Part shown: in pieces, positions 17,072-25,660 of the stretch | How positions within the stretch are numbered: position 1 is the first letter of the stretch | Layout: the number at the start of each line of letters is the position of its first letter | Made by a program: the position numbers and the translations under genes | The notes under the pieces: generated by a model | Databases searched by the model: none | Told to the model about the DNA's origin: nothing | What the model saw: only the letters and a program-made list of their open reading frames with translations | Source: an uncultured Rhodospirillales bacterium | GTDB taxonomy: Bacteria > Pseudomonadota > Alphaproteobacteria > Acetobacterales > Acetobacteraceae | Direction: 5' to 3' | Assembly (NCBI GenBank): GCA_903928895.1 | Contig: CAIYSR010000159.1 | Location: forward strand, 1 to 35,007 | DNA: 35,007 bases

Positions 17072-18060
17072 CCGCACTCCTCGAGGTCGAGAACCTGGTC
17101 AAGCACTACGAGGTCGGCGGAGGCCTCCTGCCCCGCCTGCTCGGCCACAAACAGCCCCGCGTCCAGGCCGTCAACGGCGTCAGCCTCGCCATCCGTGCCG
17201 GCGAGACCCTTGGCCTGATCGGTGAAAGCGGTTGCGGCAAATCCACGCTCGGCCGCGCCATCCTGCGCCTGCACGAACCCGACAGCGGCACGATCCGCTT
17301 CGCCGGCACCGATGTCGTGGGGCTCGACGCTGCCGCGATGAAAGCCATGCGGCGGCGCATGCAGATCATCTTCCAGAACCCCTACGCCTCGCTCAACCCG
17401 CGCAAAACCGTGGCCGACATCCTTGCCGCCCCCCTGCGCCTGCACGGGGTCGCCGCGGGCCCCGCCCTGCGCGAGCGCGTGATGGCCATGCTCGCGGCCG
17501 TCGGTCTCAGTGCCGAGCACGCCAGCCGCTACCCGCACCAGTTTTCCGGCGGCCAGCGCCAGCGCATCGGCATCGCCCGCGCCCTCATCCTCAACCCCGA
17601 ATTCGTCGTCTGCGACGAACCTGTCTCCGCGCTCGACGTGTCGATCCAGGCGCAAATCATCGACCTCCTCGCCCGCCTGAAGCGCGATTTCGGCCTGACC
17701 TACTTGTTCATCAGCCACGACATCGCGGTGATCGGTTATGTCAGCGACCACGTCGCGGTGATGTATCTCGGCCAGATCGTCGAAAGCGGCCCCGCCCGCG
17801 CCGTGCTGCGCGCGCCGCAACACCCCTACACCCGCGCTCTGATGTCCGCGGTGCCGCGCATCGACCGCGCGCGCCAAGGCGAACCCCAAATCCGCCTGCA
17901 CGGGGATCTCCCCTCGCCGATGAACCCGCCAGCCGGCTGCCGCTTCCATCCGCGCTGCGCCTTCGCCACCGGCATCTGTCGCGCCACGCCGCCCCCGCTG
18001 CGCCAGCTCGACGCCATGCACAGCGTCGTCTGCCACCATTTTCCGGAGGTCATGCCGTGA
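17068..18060 (+). CDS. Dpp/Opp-type ABC ATPase, second subunit
   Basis: A 330-residue DppF/OppF-like ATPase. Walker A is GESGCGKST (52-60), followed by IIFQNPYASLNPRKTV, the signature FSGGQRQRIGIARAL (159-173), Walker B VVCDEPVSALD (180-190) and FISHD with the switch histidine. The C-terminal oligopeptide domain reads HPYTRALMSAVP and CRFHPRCAFATGIC. It starts in an ATGA overlap with the upstream ATPase and ends in a GTGA overlap with the C45 hydrolase. That last junction ties the hydrolase to the transporter. Confidence 0.95.
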   Translation: MTALLEVENLVKHYEVGGGLLPRLLGHKQPRVQAVNGVSLAIRAGETLGLIGESGCGKSTLGRAILRLHEPDSGTIRFAGTDVVGLDAAAMKAMRRRMQIIFQNPYASLNPRKTVADILAAPLRLHGVAAGPALRERVMAMLAAVGLSAEHASRYPHQFSGGQRQRIGIARALILNPEFVVCDEPVSALDVSIQAQIIDLLARLKRDFGLTYLFISHDIAVIGYVSDHVAVMYLGQIVESGPARAVLRAPQHPYTRALMSAVPRIDRARQGEPQIRLHGDLPSPMNPPAGCRFHPRCAFATGICRATPPPLRQLDAMHSVVCHHFPEVMP

Positions 18061-19103
18061 TCCACCTCGCCGGGGACCCTCACACCCGCGGCCGCGCCCA
18101 GGCCGCGCGCGAACCCGAAACTATCCCCGGGGTCCGCGCCATGGTCGCCGCGCGCCTGGAAGCCGCCGCCGCCCTCCTCACGCAACCCCGCATCCAGCGC
18201 TACCTGGCGCGCCAGCGCGTTTTTGCGGAACGCCACGATCCCGAGGGCATCGCCGAGATGGACGGCATCGCCGAGGGCTACGGGCTCAAGCCGGCCGACC
18301 TGCTGGCCTTCCTCCACGCCGGCCAGCTCGCCGGCCTTTCTCCTGAAGGCTGCACGTCCTGGGCCTATACAAACCCCGCCCACGGCGCCCTCCTCGTCAA
18401 GAACCGCGACCTGCGCGGCACGGCCCTTCCCCTGCAGCGCGTCTTCCTCCATCACGACCCGGCCTGGGCGACCCGCCGCGTCATGTGCGTCGGCAGCCTC
18501 GGCGCCCCCGGCGCCTATTCCAGCGGCATCAATTCCGACGGCTTTGCCCTCGTCGACACCCAAGTCGTCACCACCGACCAGGGTGTGGGCCTGCTGCGCT
18601 ATTTCCTGATGACCCGCCTGCTCGCCCGCTGTGCCAGCGTCGCCGAAGCCATCGACGAACTCCACACCACCACCCATGCCGGTGGCGGCACGCTCGTCCT
18701 AGCCGATGCCACCGGCGCCATCGCCTCCGTCGAAATCGGCCATTCCGGCGTCGCCATCGAGCGCCCCACCGGCCCCTGGACGGCGCGGACCAACCACTTC
18801 CTCTCCCCTGCCCTCCACAACCGCCTGCTCGCCGCCCCGAGCGACCCGGGGATCGACGTCTCCCACGCCCGCCTCGCTCACCTCACCGCCTGGCTCGCCA
18901 GCCGCGACGCCTGCCCCACCGACAAGGAAGCCCGCGCCGTCATGTCGCGCCACGACGAACCCGGATCGACCGGCCTCTGCCGTCACGGCGGCGCTCTTGC
19001 CTCCACCACCGTATCCTGCGCCATCTTTGCCTGTGGCCAGGGATCGCTTTATTTCGCCCACGGAAATCCCTGCGACGGGGCCTGGTCCCGCCATTCCCTG
19101 TGA
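18057..19103 (+). CDS. C45 family autoproteolytic acyltransferase/amidohydrolase
   Basis: A 348-residue Ntn hydrolase of the acyl-CoA:6-aminopenicillanate acyltransferase (peptidase C45) family. The conserved GCTSWAY places the likely nucleophile at Cys99; in relatives the chain cleaves itself just before this Cys to free its N-terminus. Other family segments are ALLVKNRDL after the Cys, SSGINSDGFALVDTQV, THAGGGTLVLADATGAIASVE and ARTNHFLSP. GTG 18057 overlaps the ATPase stop (GTGA). No signal peptide is seen, so it should act on imported substrate in the cytoplasm. Bacterial members cleave or form amides of diverse acyl groups; the substrate here is unknown. There is no NRPS or isopenicillin N synthase nearby, so a role in antibiotic synthesis is unlikely. 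Confidence 0.87.
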   Translation: MIHLAGDPHTRGRAQAAREPETIPGVRAMVAARLEAAAALLTQPRIQRYLARQRVFAERHDPEGIAEMDGIAEGYGLKPADLLAFLHAGQLAGLSPEGCTSWAYTNPAHGALLVKNRDLRGTALPLQRVFLHHDPAWATRRVMCVGSLGAPGAYSSGINSDGFALVDTQVVTTDQGVGLLRYFLMTRLLARCASVAEAIDELHTTTHAGGGTLVLADATGAIASVEIGHSGVAIERPTGPWTARTNHFLSPALHNRLLAAPSDPGIDVSHARLAHLTAWLASRDACPTDKEARAVMSRHDEPGSTGLCRHGGALASTTVSCAIFACGQGSLYFAHGNPCDGAWSRHSL

Positions 19104-19135
19104 CGCAGCAGCGTCCGCAACAACACGAGGTTCCG

Positions 19136-20494
19136 ATGCAGACCGCGCGCATCATCTGCCCCAATGGCCATCTGGGGTTCGCTCCCCTCAAGCCCGCAAG
19201 CTTCGCCCTCGGCGTGGCCGCCGGCCCCGACTTCATCGCCGCCGACAGCGGCAGCGACGACATCGGCCCCGGCCCGCTCGGCTCCGACACCTGCACCTCC
19301 CCGCTCGCCTGGCAGACGCATGACCTCGAGGCCATGCTCCTCGCCGCCCACGCCCGCGGCGTGCCGATGATCATCGGCTCGGCCGGCGACACCGGCACCA
19401 ACAGCCGCGTCGACCTCTACGTCGGCATCATCAAGGAGCTCGCCAAAAAGCACGGCCTCGCGAAGTTCAAGCTCGGCTATTACTACTCCGAAGTCAGCCA
19501 CGCCTATCTGCGCGGAAAAATCCGCAGCGGCGACATCATCGAGGGCCTCGAGGGACGCGACCCGCTCACCGAAACCGAGCTCGACGCCTCGGCCCGCGTC
19601 GTCGCCATGGCAGGCGTGCATCCCTTCATGAAGCTGCTCGACCAGGGCGCCGACGTCATCATCGGCGGCCGCAGCAGCGATTCCGCCATCTTCGCCGCCG
19701 CCGCGCTGCATCGTGGCTATGAGGAGGGGCTCTCCTATTATCTCGGCAAGGTTCTGGAATGCGCCTCCTTCTGCGCCGAGCCCTATGGCGGCAAGGAGAC
19801 GGTGCTCGGCGAAATCGTCGACGGCGGCGTCCACGTCACCGCGATGCACCCGGCCCAACGCTGCACCGTCGCCTCCGTCGCCGGCCACGCCATGTACGAG
19901 CGCTCCAACCCCAATCATGAATTCGTCGCCGGCGGCATGCTCGACATGAGCCAGTGCCACTACGAGCAGATCTCGGAGAAAACCACCCGCGTCACCGGCC
20001 CCCGCTTCGTCCCGATCGATCGCATCCGCGTCAAGCTCGAAGGCTCCGCCAAGGTCGGCGAGCGCTTCGTCGGCATGGCCGCCGTCCGCGATCCCTACAC
20101 CATCAAGCACATCGATACCGTCATCGCCTGGGCGCGCCAGCAAGTGCATGACCGCTTCGGCGCAACCGGCTACGAGCTCCACTATACCGTCTACGGCCGC
20201 GACGGCGTGATGGGCCCGCTCGAACCCGTCAAAACCCCCGCCCATGAACTGTGCATCGTCGTCCAGGGCGTGGCGCCGACCAGGGAAATGGCCGAGGAAG
20301 TCTGCATCACCGGCACGCGCCAGATGTTCTATGCCCGCCTCCCCGAGGTGAAGGGCACCGCCGGCTCGGTCGCCTTCCTGTTCGACGAAGTGCTGCCCGC
20401 CAGCCCCGCCTATCGCTGGAGCGTCAACCACACCGTCGCCGTCGACGACCCGCTTGAGCTCTTCCCCACCCACATGACCGAAGCCGGACTCTGA
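19136..20494 (+). CDS. AtuA-like (DUF1446) family protein
   Basis: A 452-residue member of the AtuA/DUF1446 family, named after an acyclic terpene utilisation gene whose exact reaction is not settled. It shows GPDFIAADSGSDDIGPGPLG near the N-terminus, then MIIGSAGDTGTNSRVDLY and VIIGGRSSDSAIFAAAALH, the glycine-rich core of the family. No signal peptide is apparent. The ATG follows CGAGG, 32 nt after the C45 stop. DUF4387 follows 11 nt downstream, a pairing I know from other proteobacteria, which suggests a two-subunit enzyme acting on an acid or CoA ester. Confidence 0.82.
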   Translation: MQTARIICPNGHLGFAPLKPASFALGVAAGPDFIAADSGSDDIGPGPLGSDTCTSPLAWQTHDLEAMLLAAHARGVPMIIGSAGDTGTNSRVDLYVGIIKELAKKHGLAKFKLGYYYSEVSHAYLRGKIRSGDIIEGLEGRDPLTETELDASARVVAMAGVHPFMKLLDQGADVIIGGRSSDSAIFAAAALHRGYEEGLSYYLGKVLECASFCAEPYGGKETVLGEIVDGGVHVTAMHPAQRCTVASVAGHAMYERSNPNHEFVAGGMLDMSQCHYEQISEKTTRVTGPRFVPIDRIRVKLEGSAKVGERFVGMAAVRDPYTIKHIDTVIAWARQQVHDRFGATGYELHYTVYGRDGVMGPLEPVKTPAHELCIVVQGVAPTREMAEEVCITGTRQMFYARLPEVKGTAGSVAFLFDEVLPASPAYRWSVNHTVAVDDPLELFPTHMTEAGL

Positions 20495-20505
20495 GGAGCC
20501 AAGCC

Positions 20506-20856
20506 ATGCAGACCCGGAAACTCCACGAACTCGCCAAGACCATCCGCAGCAAGAACGCGGGCGTCGACCGCATCACCTTCGACATCATCTTTCGTGATCG
20601 TCGCACCTACGACGCCGTCCGCCGCAGCGGCGCGATCACCCGGGACAGCGTGCTCGCGCTCTACGGCCTGCCGGAATCGCGCCTGACCGACTTCGTGGAG
20701 TTCGACCCCGCCTTCGCCATCAAGTTCACCATCGCCCGCCTCCGCCCCAGCGGCAGCGCCGGCGACCCGGATATTTTCGGCGCCCAGCAGTACGCGCCCT
20801 TGCTCGATGTCGAGGTCCACCTGCCGGACAACGAGGTCTTCGAACCGACGCTCTAG
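20506..20856 (+). CDS. DUF4387 family protein
   Basis: A 116-residue protein of the DUF4387 family, function unknown. It opens with LHELAKTIRSKNAGVDRITFD, followed by IIFRDRRTYDAVRRSG, and ends with the DIFGAQQYAPLLDVEVHLP segment. The start is behind GAGGAG, 11 nt after the AtuA-like gene, so the two are co-translated. Family members almost always accompany a DUF1446 protein, either fused or adjacent. It is probably the small subunit of that complex (inference). Confidence 0.85.
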   Translation: MQTRKLHELAKTIRSKNAGVDRITFDIIFRDRRTYDAVRRSGAITRDSVLALYGLPESRLTDFVEFDPAFAIKFTIARLRPSGSAGDPDIFGAQQYAPLLDVEVHLPDNEVFEPTL

Positions 20857-21029
20857 CCGCGGCGATGGCGACATCCGTTGCGACCTGCTTCGGGACCGCG
20901 GGCGGTTTTCACCGAAAGGCGCCACTTTTTTTTCCCGATGGACGCAGACGGCAAGGCCGCAATCGCCCTTGGCGTGCCCGATCGTTCGCGCCATGCTCGC
21001 CCCAGGCCCGTCCAGAAGGATCCCGCACC

Positions 21030-22541
21030 ATGCTCAAGCTTCTCCTCGCCGCCGCCGTGCTCGCCGTGCCGATCCTCCCCGCCGCCGCGCAGGACCTGCC
21101 GCAGCTGCGGGTCGGGTTTTCCGAAGACGCCGACGCGCTGGATCCCACGCTGGGCCGCGCCTATGTCGGCCGGGTGGCGATGCTGAACATGTGCGACTCG
21201 TTGTTTACTTACAACGAAAAACTGGCCATCGTGCCGCGCCTGGCGACCGGCTACGAATGGCAGGACAGCAAGACCCTGGTGGTCAAACTGCGGTCCGGCG
21301 TCACCTTCCAGGACGGCACGCCGGTCGATGCTGCGGCGGTGAAATACAGCCTCGAGCGCCACGCCACGATGGCCGGAAGCGCCCGCAAAGGCGACGTCGG
21401 CAGCCTCGACCACGCCGAAATCATCGATCCGCTGACCATCCGCTTCACGCTCAAGACGGCCGATGTGGTGTTCCTCTCCCAACTCGCGGTGCGCGGCGGC
21501 GTGCTCGTCTCGCCCAAGGCAGCCGAGGCGGCGGGAAAAGACTTCGCCCTGCATCCGGTCTGCGCCGGCCCCTACAAGTTCGTCGAGCGGGTCGCGCAGG
21601 ATCACATCACCATCGAGCGTGAGCCGGGCTACTGGGACGCGGCGAATTATCACTTCTCGCGGGTGATCTTCCGCCCGATCACCGACGGCTCGGTGCGCCT
21701 GGCCAATCTGCAGGCAGGCTCGCTCGACGTGAACATGAACGTCCCGCCGGTCGATGCCGAGCGCGTCCGCAAGGACCCGAAACTCGTAACACGGGCCTTT
21801 GACGGGCTCGGCTATTCCGGCATCACCATCAACCTCGGCCGCTCGCCGCCCGGGCAGACCCCGTTCGGCCTCGATGCCCGCGTGCGCAAGGCATTCGAGC
21901 TTTCGATCGATCGGGAAGCGCTGGTGCAGACCGTGTTCGCCGGCGCCCATGCCATCACCGCCCAGCCGGTGCCGCCGACCAGCCCGTTCTACGCGCCCTC
22001 CGTGGTGGCGCCGAAGCGCGACATCGCCAAGGCCAAGGCCCTGCTGGCCGAGGCCGGGGTGAAGACGCCGCTCACAGTGGTGCTCACCGTCATCAACGCG
22101 CCCGATTCCATCCAGACCGGCGAGGTCATCCAGGCCATGGCGGCCGAGGCCGGGTTCGACGTGAAGCTGAACGCGATGGAGTTCGCCGTCAGCCTCGATA
22201 CCGTCTATGGCGGCAACTACACCGCCTATCTCGTCGGCTGGACCGGACGACCCGACGCCGACGGCAATATCCGCGACCTGCTCTACACCGGCGCGCCGCA
22301 GAACGCCCCGGGCTACCACAGCACCGTGTTCGACGGCCTGATCGACCAGGCGCGGTCGGTTCCCGACATGACCCAGCGCGTCGGGCTCTACGCCAAGGCC
22401 TTCGAGCAGATCCACCAGGACTTGCCGATCCTCTACCTTTATGCACCGCGCTGGCTGTTCGGGATGACGGCGAAACTGCAAGGCTTCGTGCCGGTGGCCG
22501 ATGGGATGCTGCGGCTGAACGGTGTCACGCTCGCCAAATAG
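21030..22541 (+). CDS. Second family-5 ABC substrate-binding protein of the locus
   Basis: A 503-residue DppA/OppA-type protein. The signal peptide ends near residue 20 (PAAAQD). Mature features are LRVGFSEDADALDPTLGRAY, LRSGVTFQDGTPVDAAAVKY, HPVCAGPYKFVERV, GLDARVRKAFELSIDREALV and VGWTGRPDADGN. AGAAGGA precedes the ATG. It lies 173 nt after DUF4387 with an 8-T tract in between (20926-20933) but no convincing hairpin. It may share the operon or have its own promoter. It would give the single Dpp/Opp permease set a second binding protein of different specificity. Confidence 0.93.
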   Translation: MLKLLLAAAVLAVPILPAAAQDLPQLRVGFSEDADALDPTLGRAYVGRVAMLNMCDSLFTYNEKLAIVPRLATGYEWQDSKTLVVKLRSGVTFQDGTPVDAAAVKYSLERHATMAGSARKGDVGSLDHAEIIDPLTIRFTLKTADVVFLSQLAVRGGVLVSPKAAEAAGKDFALHPVCAGPYKFVERVAQDHITIEREPGYWDAANYHFSRVIFRPITDGSVRLANLQAGSLDVNMNVPPVDAERVRKDPKLVTRAFDGLGYSGITINLGRSPPGQTPFGLDARVRKAFELSIDREALVQTVFAGAHAITAQPVPPTSPFYAPSVVAPKRDIAKAKALLAEAGVKTPLTVVLTVINAPDSIQTGEVIQAMAAEAGFDVKLNAMEFAVSLDTVYGGNYTAYLVGWTGRPDADGNIRDLLYTGAPQNAPGYHSTVFDGLIDQARSVPDMTQRVGLYAKAFEQIHQDLPILYLYAPRWLFGMTAKLQGFVPVADGMLRLNGVTLAK

Positions 22542-22625
22542 TCCGCCGGGTCAGCCAGTGGATCCATGGGCCGGCGTTGCCGCAGCGGCGGACCGCGAGT
22601 CGGTGATGAACAGGGAGTCGATGTC

Positions 22626-23825
22626 ATGAGCAACGCAGTCGCCGCAGCCGCCCCCAGGACGGCCGCAATCTCCGTTTTGGTGGCACTCAGCCTCACGCAT
22701 CTGCTCAACGACATGATCCAGTCGCTGATCCCGGCGATCTACCCGATCATCAAGACGGCCTACCACCTCGACTATGGGGAGATCGGGCTGATCACCCTCG
22801 CCTTCCAGATCTCGGCCTCGCTGCTGCAACCCGCGGTCGGCTTCTATACCGACAAGCACCCGATGCCCTACTCCATGATTGTCGGCATGGGGTGCAGCCT
22901 GGTCGGCCTGATCGGCCTCGCATTCGCCAGCAGCTATGGCTTGCTGCTGATCGCCGCGGCCTGCGTGGGTCTCGGCTCGTCGATCTTCCATCCCGAGGCG
23001 ACGCGGATGGCACGCAATGCGTCCGGCGGACGGCAGGGTCTGGCGCAGGGGATCTTCCAGGTCGGCGGCCAGACCGGCGGAGCATTGGGCCCGCTGCTCG
23101 CCGCCTTCATCATCGTGCCGCTGGGGCAGCGCAGCCTTGGCTGGTTCTCCATCGCCGCGCTGCTGGCGATGATGCTGATGGTCTGGATCGCCGGCCGCTA
23201 CGCCGAGATCGCGCCGCTGCGCAAACCGCCCGCCGCGGCCGGCGCGATGCCTGCCACCACCGCGCGCCCGGCGGCCAATGTGGTCATCCCCTTCATCATC
23301 CTGATCGTGCTGCTGTTCTCCAAGAACGCCTATTCGGCCAGCTTTACCTCGTTCTATACCTTCTTCCTCATCGGCAAATTCGATGTCTCGGTGCAGACAT
23401 CGCAGCTCATGCTGTTCCTGTTCCTGGCATCCTCGGCCGCGGGAGCGCTCGGCGGCGGCATTCTGGGCGATCGGATCGGCCGCAACCGCATCCTGTGGTT
23501 TTCCATCCTCGGTGCCCTGCCCTTCACCCTGGTTCTCCCGTTCGCTGACCTGTTCTGGACCGGGGTTCTGACGATCGTGATCAACGTCATCATGGCCAGC
23601 TCCTTCGCGGCGATCATGCTCTACGCCATGGAGCTGTTGCCGGGACGGGTCGGCCTCGTCGGCGGGTTCTTCTACGGCCTGACATTCGGGCTGGGCGGGA
23701 TCGCGGCCGCCCTGCTCGGCGGACTTGCCGACCACTATGGCATCGAGACCATGTACCGCGCCTGCGCCTTCCTGCCGGCCATCGGCCTGCTCGCCTGGTT
23801 CCTGCCGCGTTTGCGCGACGCGTAG
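22626..23825 (+). CDS. MFS transporter, Fsr (fosmidomycin resistance) family
   Basis: A 399-residue major facilitator with about 12 predicted helices. It resembles the Fsr group: ALSLTHLLNDMIQSLIPAIYPI at the N-terminus, GEIGLITLAFQISASLLQPAVG, GLGSSIFHPEATRMARNASGG and QGIFQVGGQTGGALGPL. A second MFS signature reads LGDRIGRNRILWF. The ATG 22626 follows AGGGAG; an ATG 20 codons earlier gives no sensible extension. Fsr proteins export drugs or small metabolites. Placed at the end of the uptake and hydrolysis locus it could expel a toxic substrate or product (inference). Confidence 0.9.
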   Translation: MSNAVAAAAPRTAAISVLVALSLTHLLNDMIQSLIPAIYPIIKTAYHLDYGEIGLITLAFQISASLLQPAVGFYTDKHPMPYSMIVGMGCSLVGLIGLAFASSYGLLLIAAACVGLGSSIFHPEATRMARNASGGRQGLAQGIFQVGGQTGGALGPLLAAFIIVPLGQRSLGWFSIAALLAMMLMVWIAGRYAEIAPLRKPPAAAGAMPATTARPAANVVIPFIILIVLLFSKNAYSASFTSFYTFFLIGKFDVSVQTSQLMLFLFLASSAAGALGGGILGDRIGRNRILWFSILGALPFTLVLPFADLFWTGVLTIVINVIMASSFAAIMLYAMELLPGRVGLVGGFFYGLTFGLGGIAAALLGGLADHYGIETMYRACAFLPAIGLLAWFLPRLRDA

Positions 23826-23894
23826 CGCCCTGCGCGAAACCGGTGAGACCGACCCCGAAAAGGAATGATCCTTCTTTGGTAGGGGCAGGGAAGC

Positions 23895-23918
23895 GCTTCT
23901 TTTTTGAAAAAAAGAAGC
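23895..23918 (+). terminator. AT-rich hairpin, left member of pair 1
   Basis: GCTTCTTTTT pairs with AAAAAGAAGC around a 4-nt loop, embedded in GGCAGGGAAGC...AAAAAACTTT. The same unit recurs at 32727-32750 and, inverted, at 24147-24172 and 32936-32961. It lies after the MFS stop codon, as a terminator would. The U tract is inside the stem and an A tract follows, so it is not a textbook intrinsic terminator in this orientation. Read from the other strand it ends in a T tract, so it could stop transcription arriving from the right. Confidence 0.6.
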
Positions 23919-23942
23919 AAAAAACTTTCCTTGGAGTCTGTC

Positions 23943-24112
23943 ATACCAACCCGCGCAAAGGCTGCCTCTTCCAGCCTTTGCGCGGGTTGGTATCGCGCGC
24001 CGGGTTGGCGGGCGGCGGCGTCCGTTGCGCGCTTTCGCGCGACGCGCCAAAAGAGACTCACACCGACCGCCATTGACCCATTCTTCATCGGTCAATGGCG
24101 GCCGGTATCATT
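23943..24112. repeat. Structured intergenic repeat R, copy 2
   Basis: This is the second copy of the 170-bp element. H1 is a perfect 22-bp stem (23943-23964 with 23972-23993) with a 7-nt loop. H2 is at 24023-24044, and H3 pairs CCGCCATTGACC with GGTCAATGGCGG around an 11-nt loop. Compared with copy 1, the differences inside the stems mostly keep pairing. Confidence 0.9.
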
Positions 24113-24146
24113 CCATTTGCGGCGAAGCCAGGGGTGAAGTTTTTTT

Positions 24147-24172
24147 GTTTCTCTTTTTTCAAAAAAAGAAAC
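24147..24172 (-). terminator. AT-rich hairpin, right member of pair 1
   Basis: GTTTCT-C-TTTTT pairs with AAAAAAAGAAAC with one mismatch, 6 nt beyond the stop codon of the minus-strand binding-protein gene. It is the inverted counterpart of 23895-23918. A run of seven T precedes it on the plus strand, which is an A tract for minus-strand transcripts. Confidence 0.6.
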
Positions 24173-24178
24173 GCTTCC

Positions 24179-25660
24179 CTACGGCCGCCACGTCATATCG
24201 GCGAGAAAGAACGCCTCGTTCGGCGTCGGCGTCCACTGCAACTCCTTGCGCGCGGCGTAGATCGAGACGTCCTGGAACAACGGGATCGCGGGGATCTCCT
24301 CGCGCATGATCTCGAAGGCCCGGCGGTAGTATTTCAGCCGCTCCTTCTCATCCAGCACCACCCGCGCGGCGTCCACCGCGGCGTCGAACTCGGGATTGCT
24401 GAACTTCGACCAGATGCTGCCGCTGCGGAACAGCGGGAAGATGACGCCGTCGGCATCCTGGCAGCCGCAGGACCAGCGGCCCTGGGCGAGATGGCCGCTT
24501 TCCTCGGGCTGGCCCTGGCGACGGCGCAGATAGGTCGGGAAATCGACCGAGACGATGTCCACCTTCAGCCCGACCTCGGCCAGCATCTGCTGCACCGCCT
24601 CGTTGAGCCGCCGATCGTACGAGGGCGCGGTGAGGAAAACCACCGTGGTGCCCTCGGCGCCGATGTCCTTGATCAGCGCGCGGGCACGGGCGGGATCGTG
24701 CGGCCAGAAGGTGATGTCCTCGATATAGCCGAAATTCGACGACGGCAGCACGATATCGACTTTCTTGCCGTAGCCCTGCTGCAGCGCCGAGATGATGAGG
24801 TCGCGGTCCACCGCCATGGAGATCGCCTGGCGCAGCCGCTTGTCCTTGGTCGGTCCGAACTGGGCGTTCATGAACAGGTAGGCGACGCGTTCGGAGGGCA
24901 CGGTCAGCAGCTTGATGCCGGGCTCGGCCTTCATCGTCACCGCGTCATCCGGGCTGATCCCGCGGATGATGTCGGCGCGGCTGGTGCGCAGATCGGCCAT
25001 CCGGGTGGTGGCATCAGGCACGGCGCGGAAGATGGCAGTCTTGAACGTGGGCTTGGGACCCCAGTAGGTGTCGACCGCGTCGATCACGCTTTGCTGGCCG
25101 CGCTGCCAGCTGCGCAGGCGGTAAGGGCCACTGCCCATGACCTGCTGGTTGAAGGCGACGTCGCCGAGCTTTTCGACATAGGCCTTCGGCACGATCGACA
25201 GTTTGGTCAACTGCGCCAGCAGCACCGGATACGGCGTTTTGGTGTGCAGCGTGACCTGCGCCGGGCCGGTGACATCGGCGGCGACGATCTGGTCGAACTG
25301 GGAAAGCTGCGGGCTCTTGAACGCGGGATTGATCATGCGGCGCACGCTGAAGGCGACATCTTCCGGCGTCAGCTTGCTGCCATCCTGGAAGACGATGTCG
25401 CTGCGCAGGTCGAACACGAGCGTGAGCGGGTCACTGTAGCGCCAGGCGGTCGCGACCTGCGGGACGATCTTGCCGGGAATGTCGCGGGTGACGAGGTTGT
25501 CGAAGATGTTGCGGTAGACCGAGGAGCTCTCCGGGTCCCACTGCACATGCGGGTCCATGGTGGCGACGTCCGAGGCGAGGTCCACCGTGAGGGTGTCCTT
25601 CTGCGCCCAGGCCGGGGAAGCCAGGGCCAGACCGAGGATAGCCAAAGCAAGCTTGCGCAT
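24179..25660 (-). CDS. Orphan family-5 ABC substrate-binding protein A
   Basis: A 493-residue periplasmic binding protein with a signal peptide ending near residue 19 (PAWAQK). It shows MDPHVQWDPESSSVYRNIFD, LRSDIVFQDGSKLTPEDVAF, MGSGPYRLRSW, RLRQAISMAVDRDLI and an unusual WSCGCQDADG. It ends PTPNEAFFLADMTWRP. The start at 25660 is behind GGAGGG; upstream ATGs add non-family sequence. It is clearly a paralogue of the 32972-34456 product and shares its 3' hairpin. No permease or ATPase adjoins it on its strand, so it must use a transporter encoded elsewhere or the Dpp-like set at 14076-18060. Confidence 0.93.
   Translation of the reverse strand: MRKLALAILGLALASPAWAQKDTLTVDLASDVATMDPHVQWDPESSSVYRNIFDNLVTRDIPGKIVPQVATAWRYSDPLTLVFDLRSDIVFQDGSKLTPEDVAFSVRRMINPAFKSPQLSQFDQIVAADVTGPAQVTLHTKTPYPVLLAQLTKLSIVPKAYVEKLGDVAFNQQVMGSGPYRLRSWQRGQQSVIDAVDTYWGPKPTFKTAIFRAVPDATTRMADLRTSRADIIRGISPDDAVTMKAEPGIKLLTVPSERVAYLFMNAQFGPTKDKRLRQAISMAVDRDLIISALQQGYGKKVDIVLPSSNFGYIEDITFWPHDPARARALIKDIGAEGTTVVFLTAPSYDRRLNEAVQQMLAEVGLKVDIVSVDFPTYLRRRQGQPEESGHLAQGRWSCGCQDADGVIFPLFRSGSIWSKFSNPEFDAAVDAARVVLDEKERLKYYRRAFEIMREEIPAIPLFQDVSIYAARKELQWTPTPNEAFFLADMTWRP

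Larger units (their letters stand above)
23826..24178. other. Convergent intergenic region bounded by inverted hairpins
   Basis: This 353-bp gap between the MFS gene and a minus-strand binding-protein gene holds no gene. From left to right it has a small AAGGA/TCCTT hairpin followed by CTTT (23861-23877), an AT-rich hairpin (23895-23918), repeat R copy 2 (23943-24112) and an inverted AT-rich hairpin (24147-24172). ORFs crossing it translate the repeat. Confidence 0.85.

Noticed and set aside
18057-19103. Penicillin biosynthesis gene cluster
   Set aside because: The C45 gene resembles penicillin acyltransferase, but there is no NRPS or isopenicillin N synthase; the context is uptake and catabolism.
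20901-20933. Terminator ahead of the second binding protein of the locus (8-T tract)
   Set aside because: The only stem (CGGT/ACCG) is 4 bp and ends 11 nt before the T tract, so an intrinsic terminator is not supported.
24025-24309. Plus-strand ORF through repeat R and the AT-rich hairpin
   Set aside because: It consists of repeat sequence plus the antisense 3' end of a binding-protein gene.
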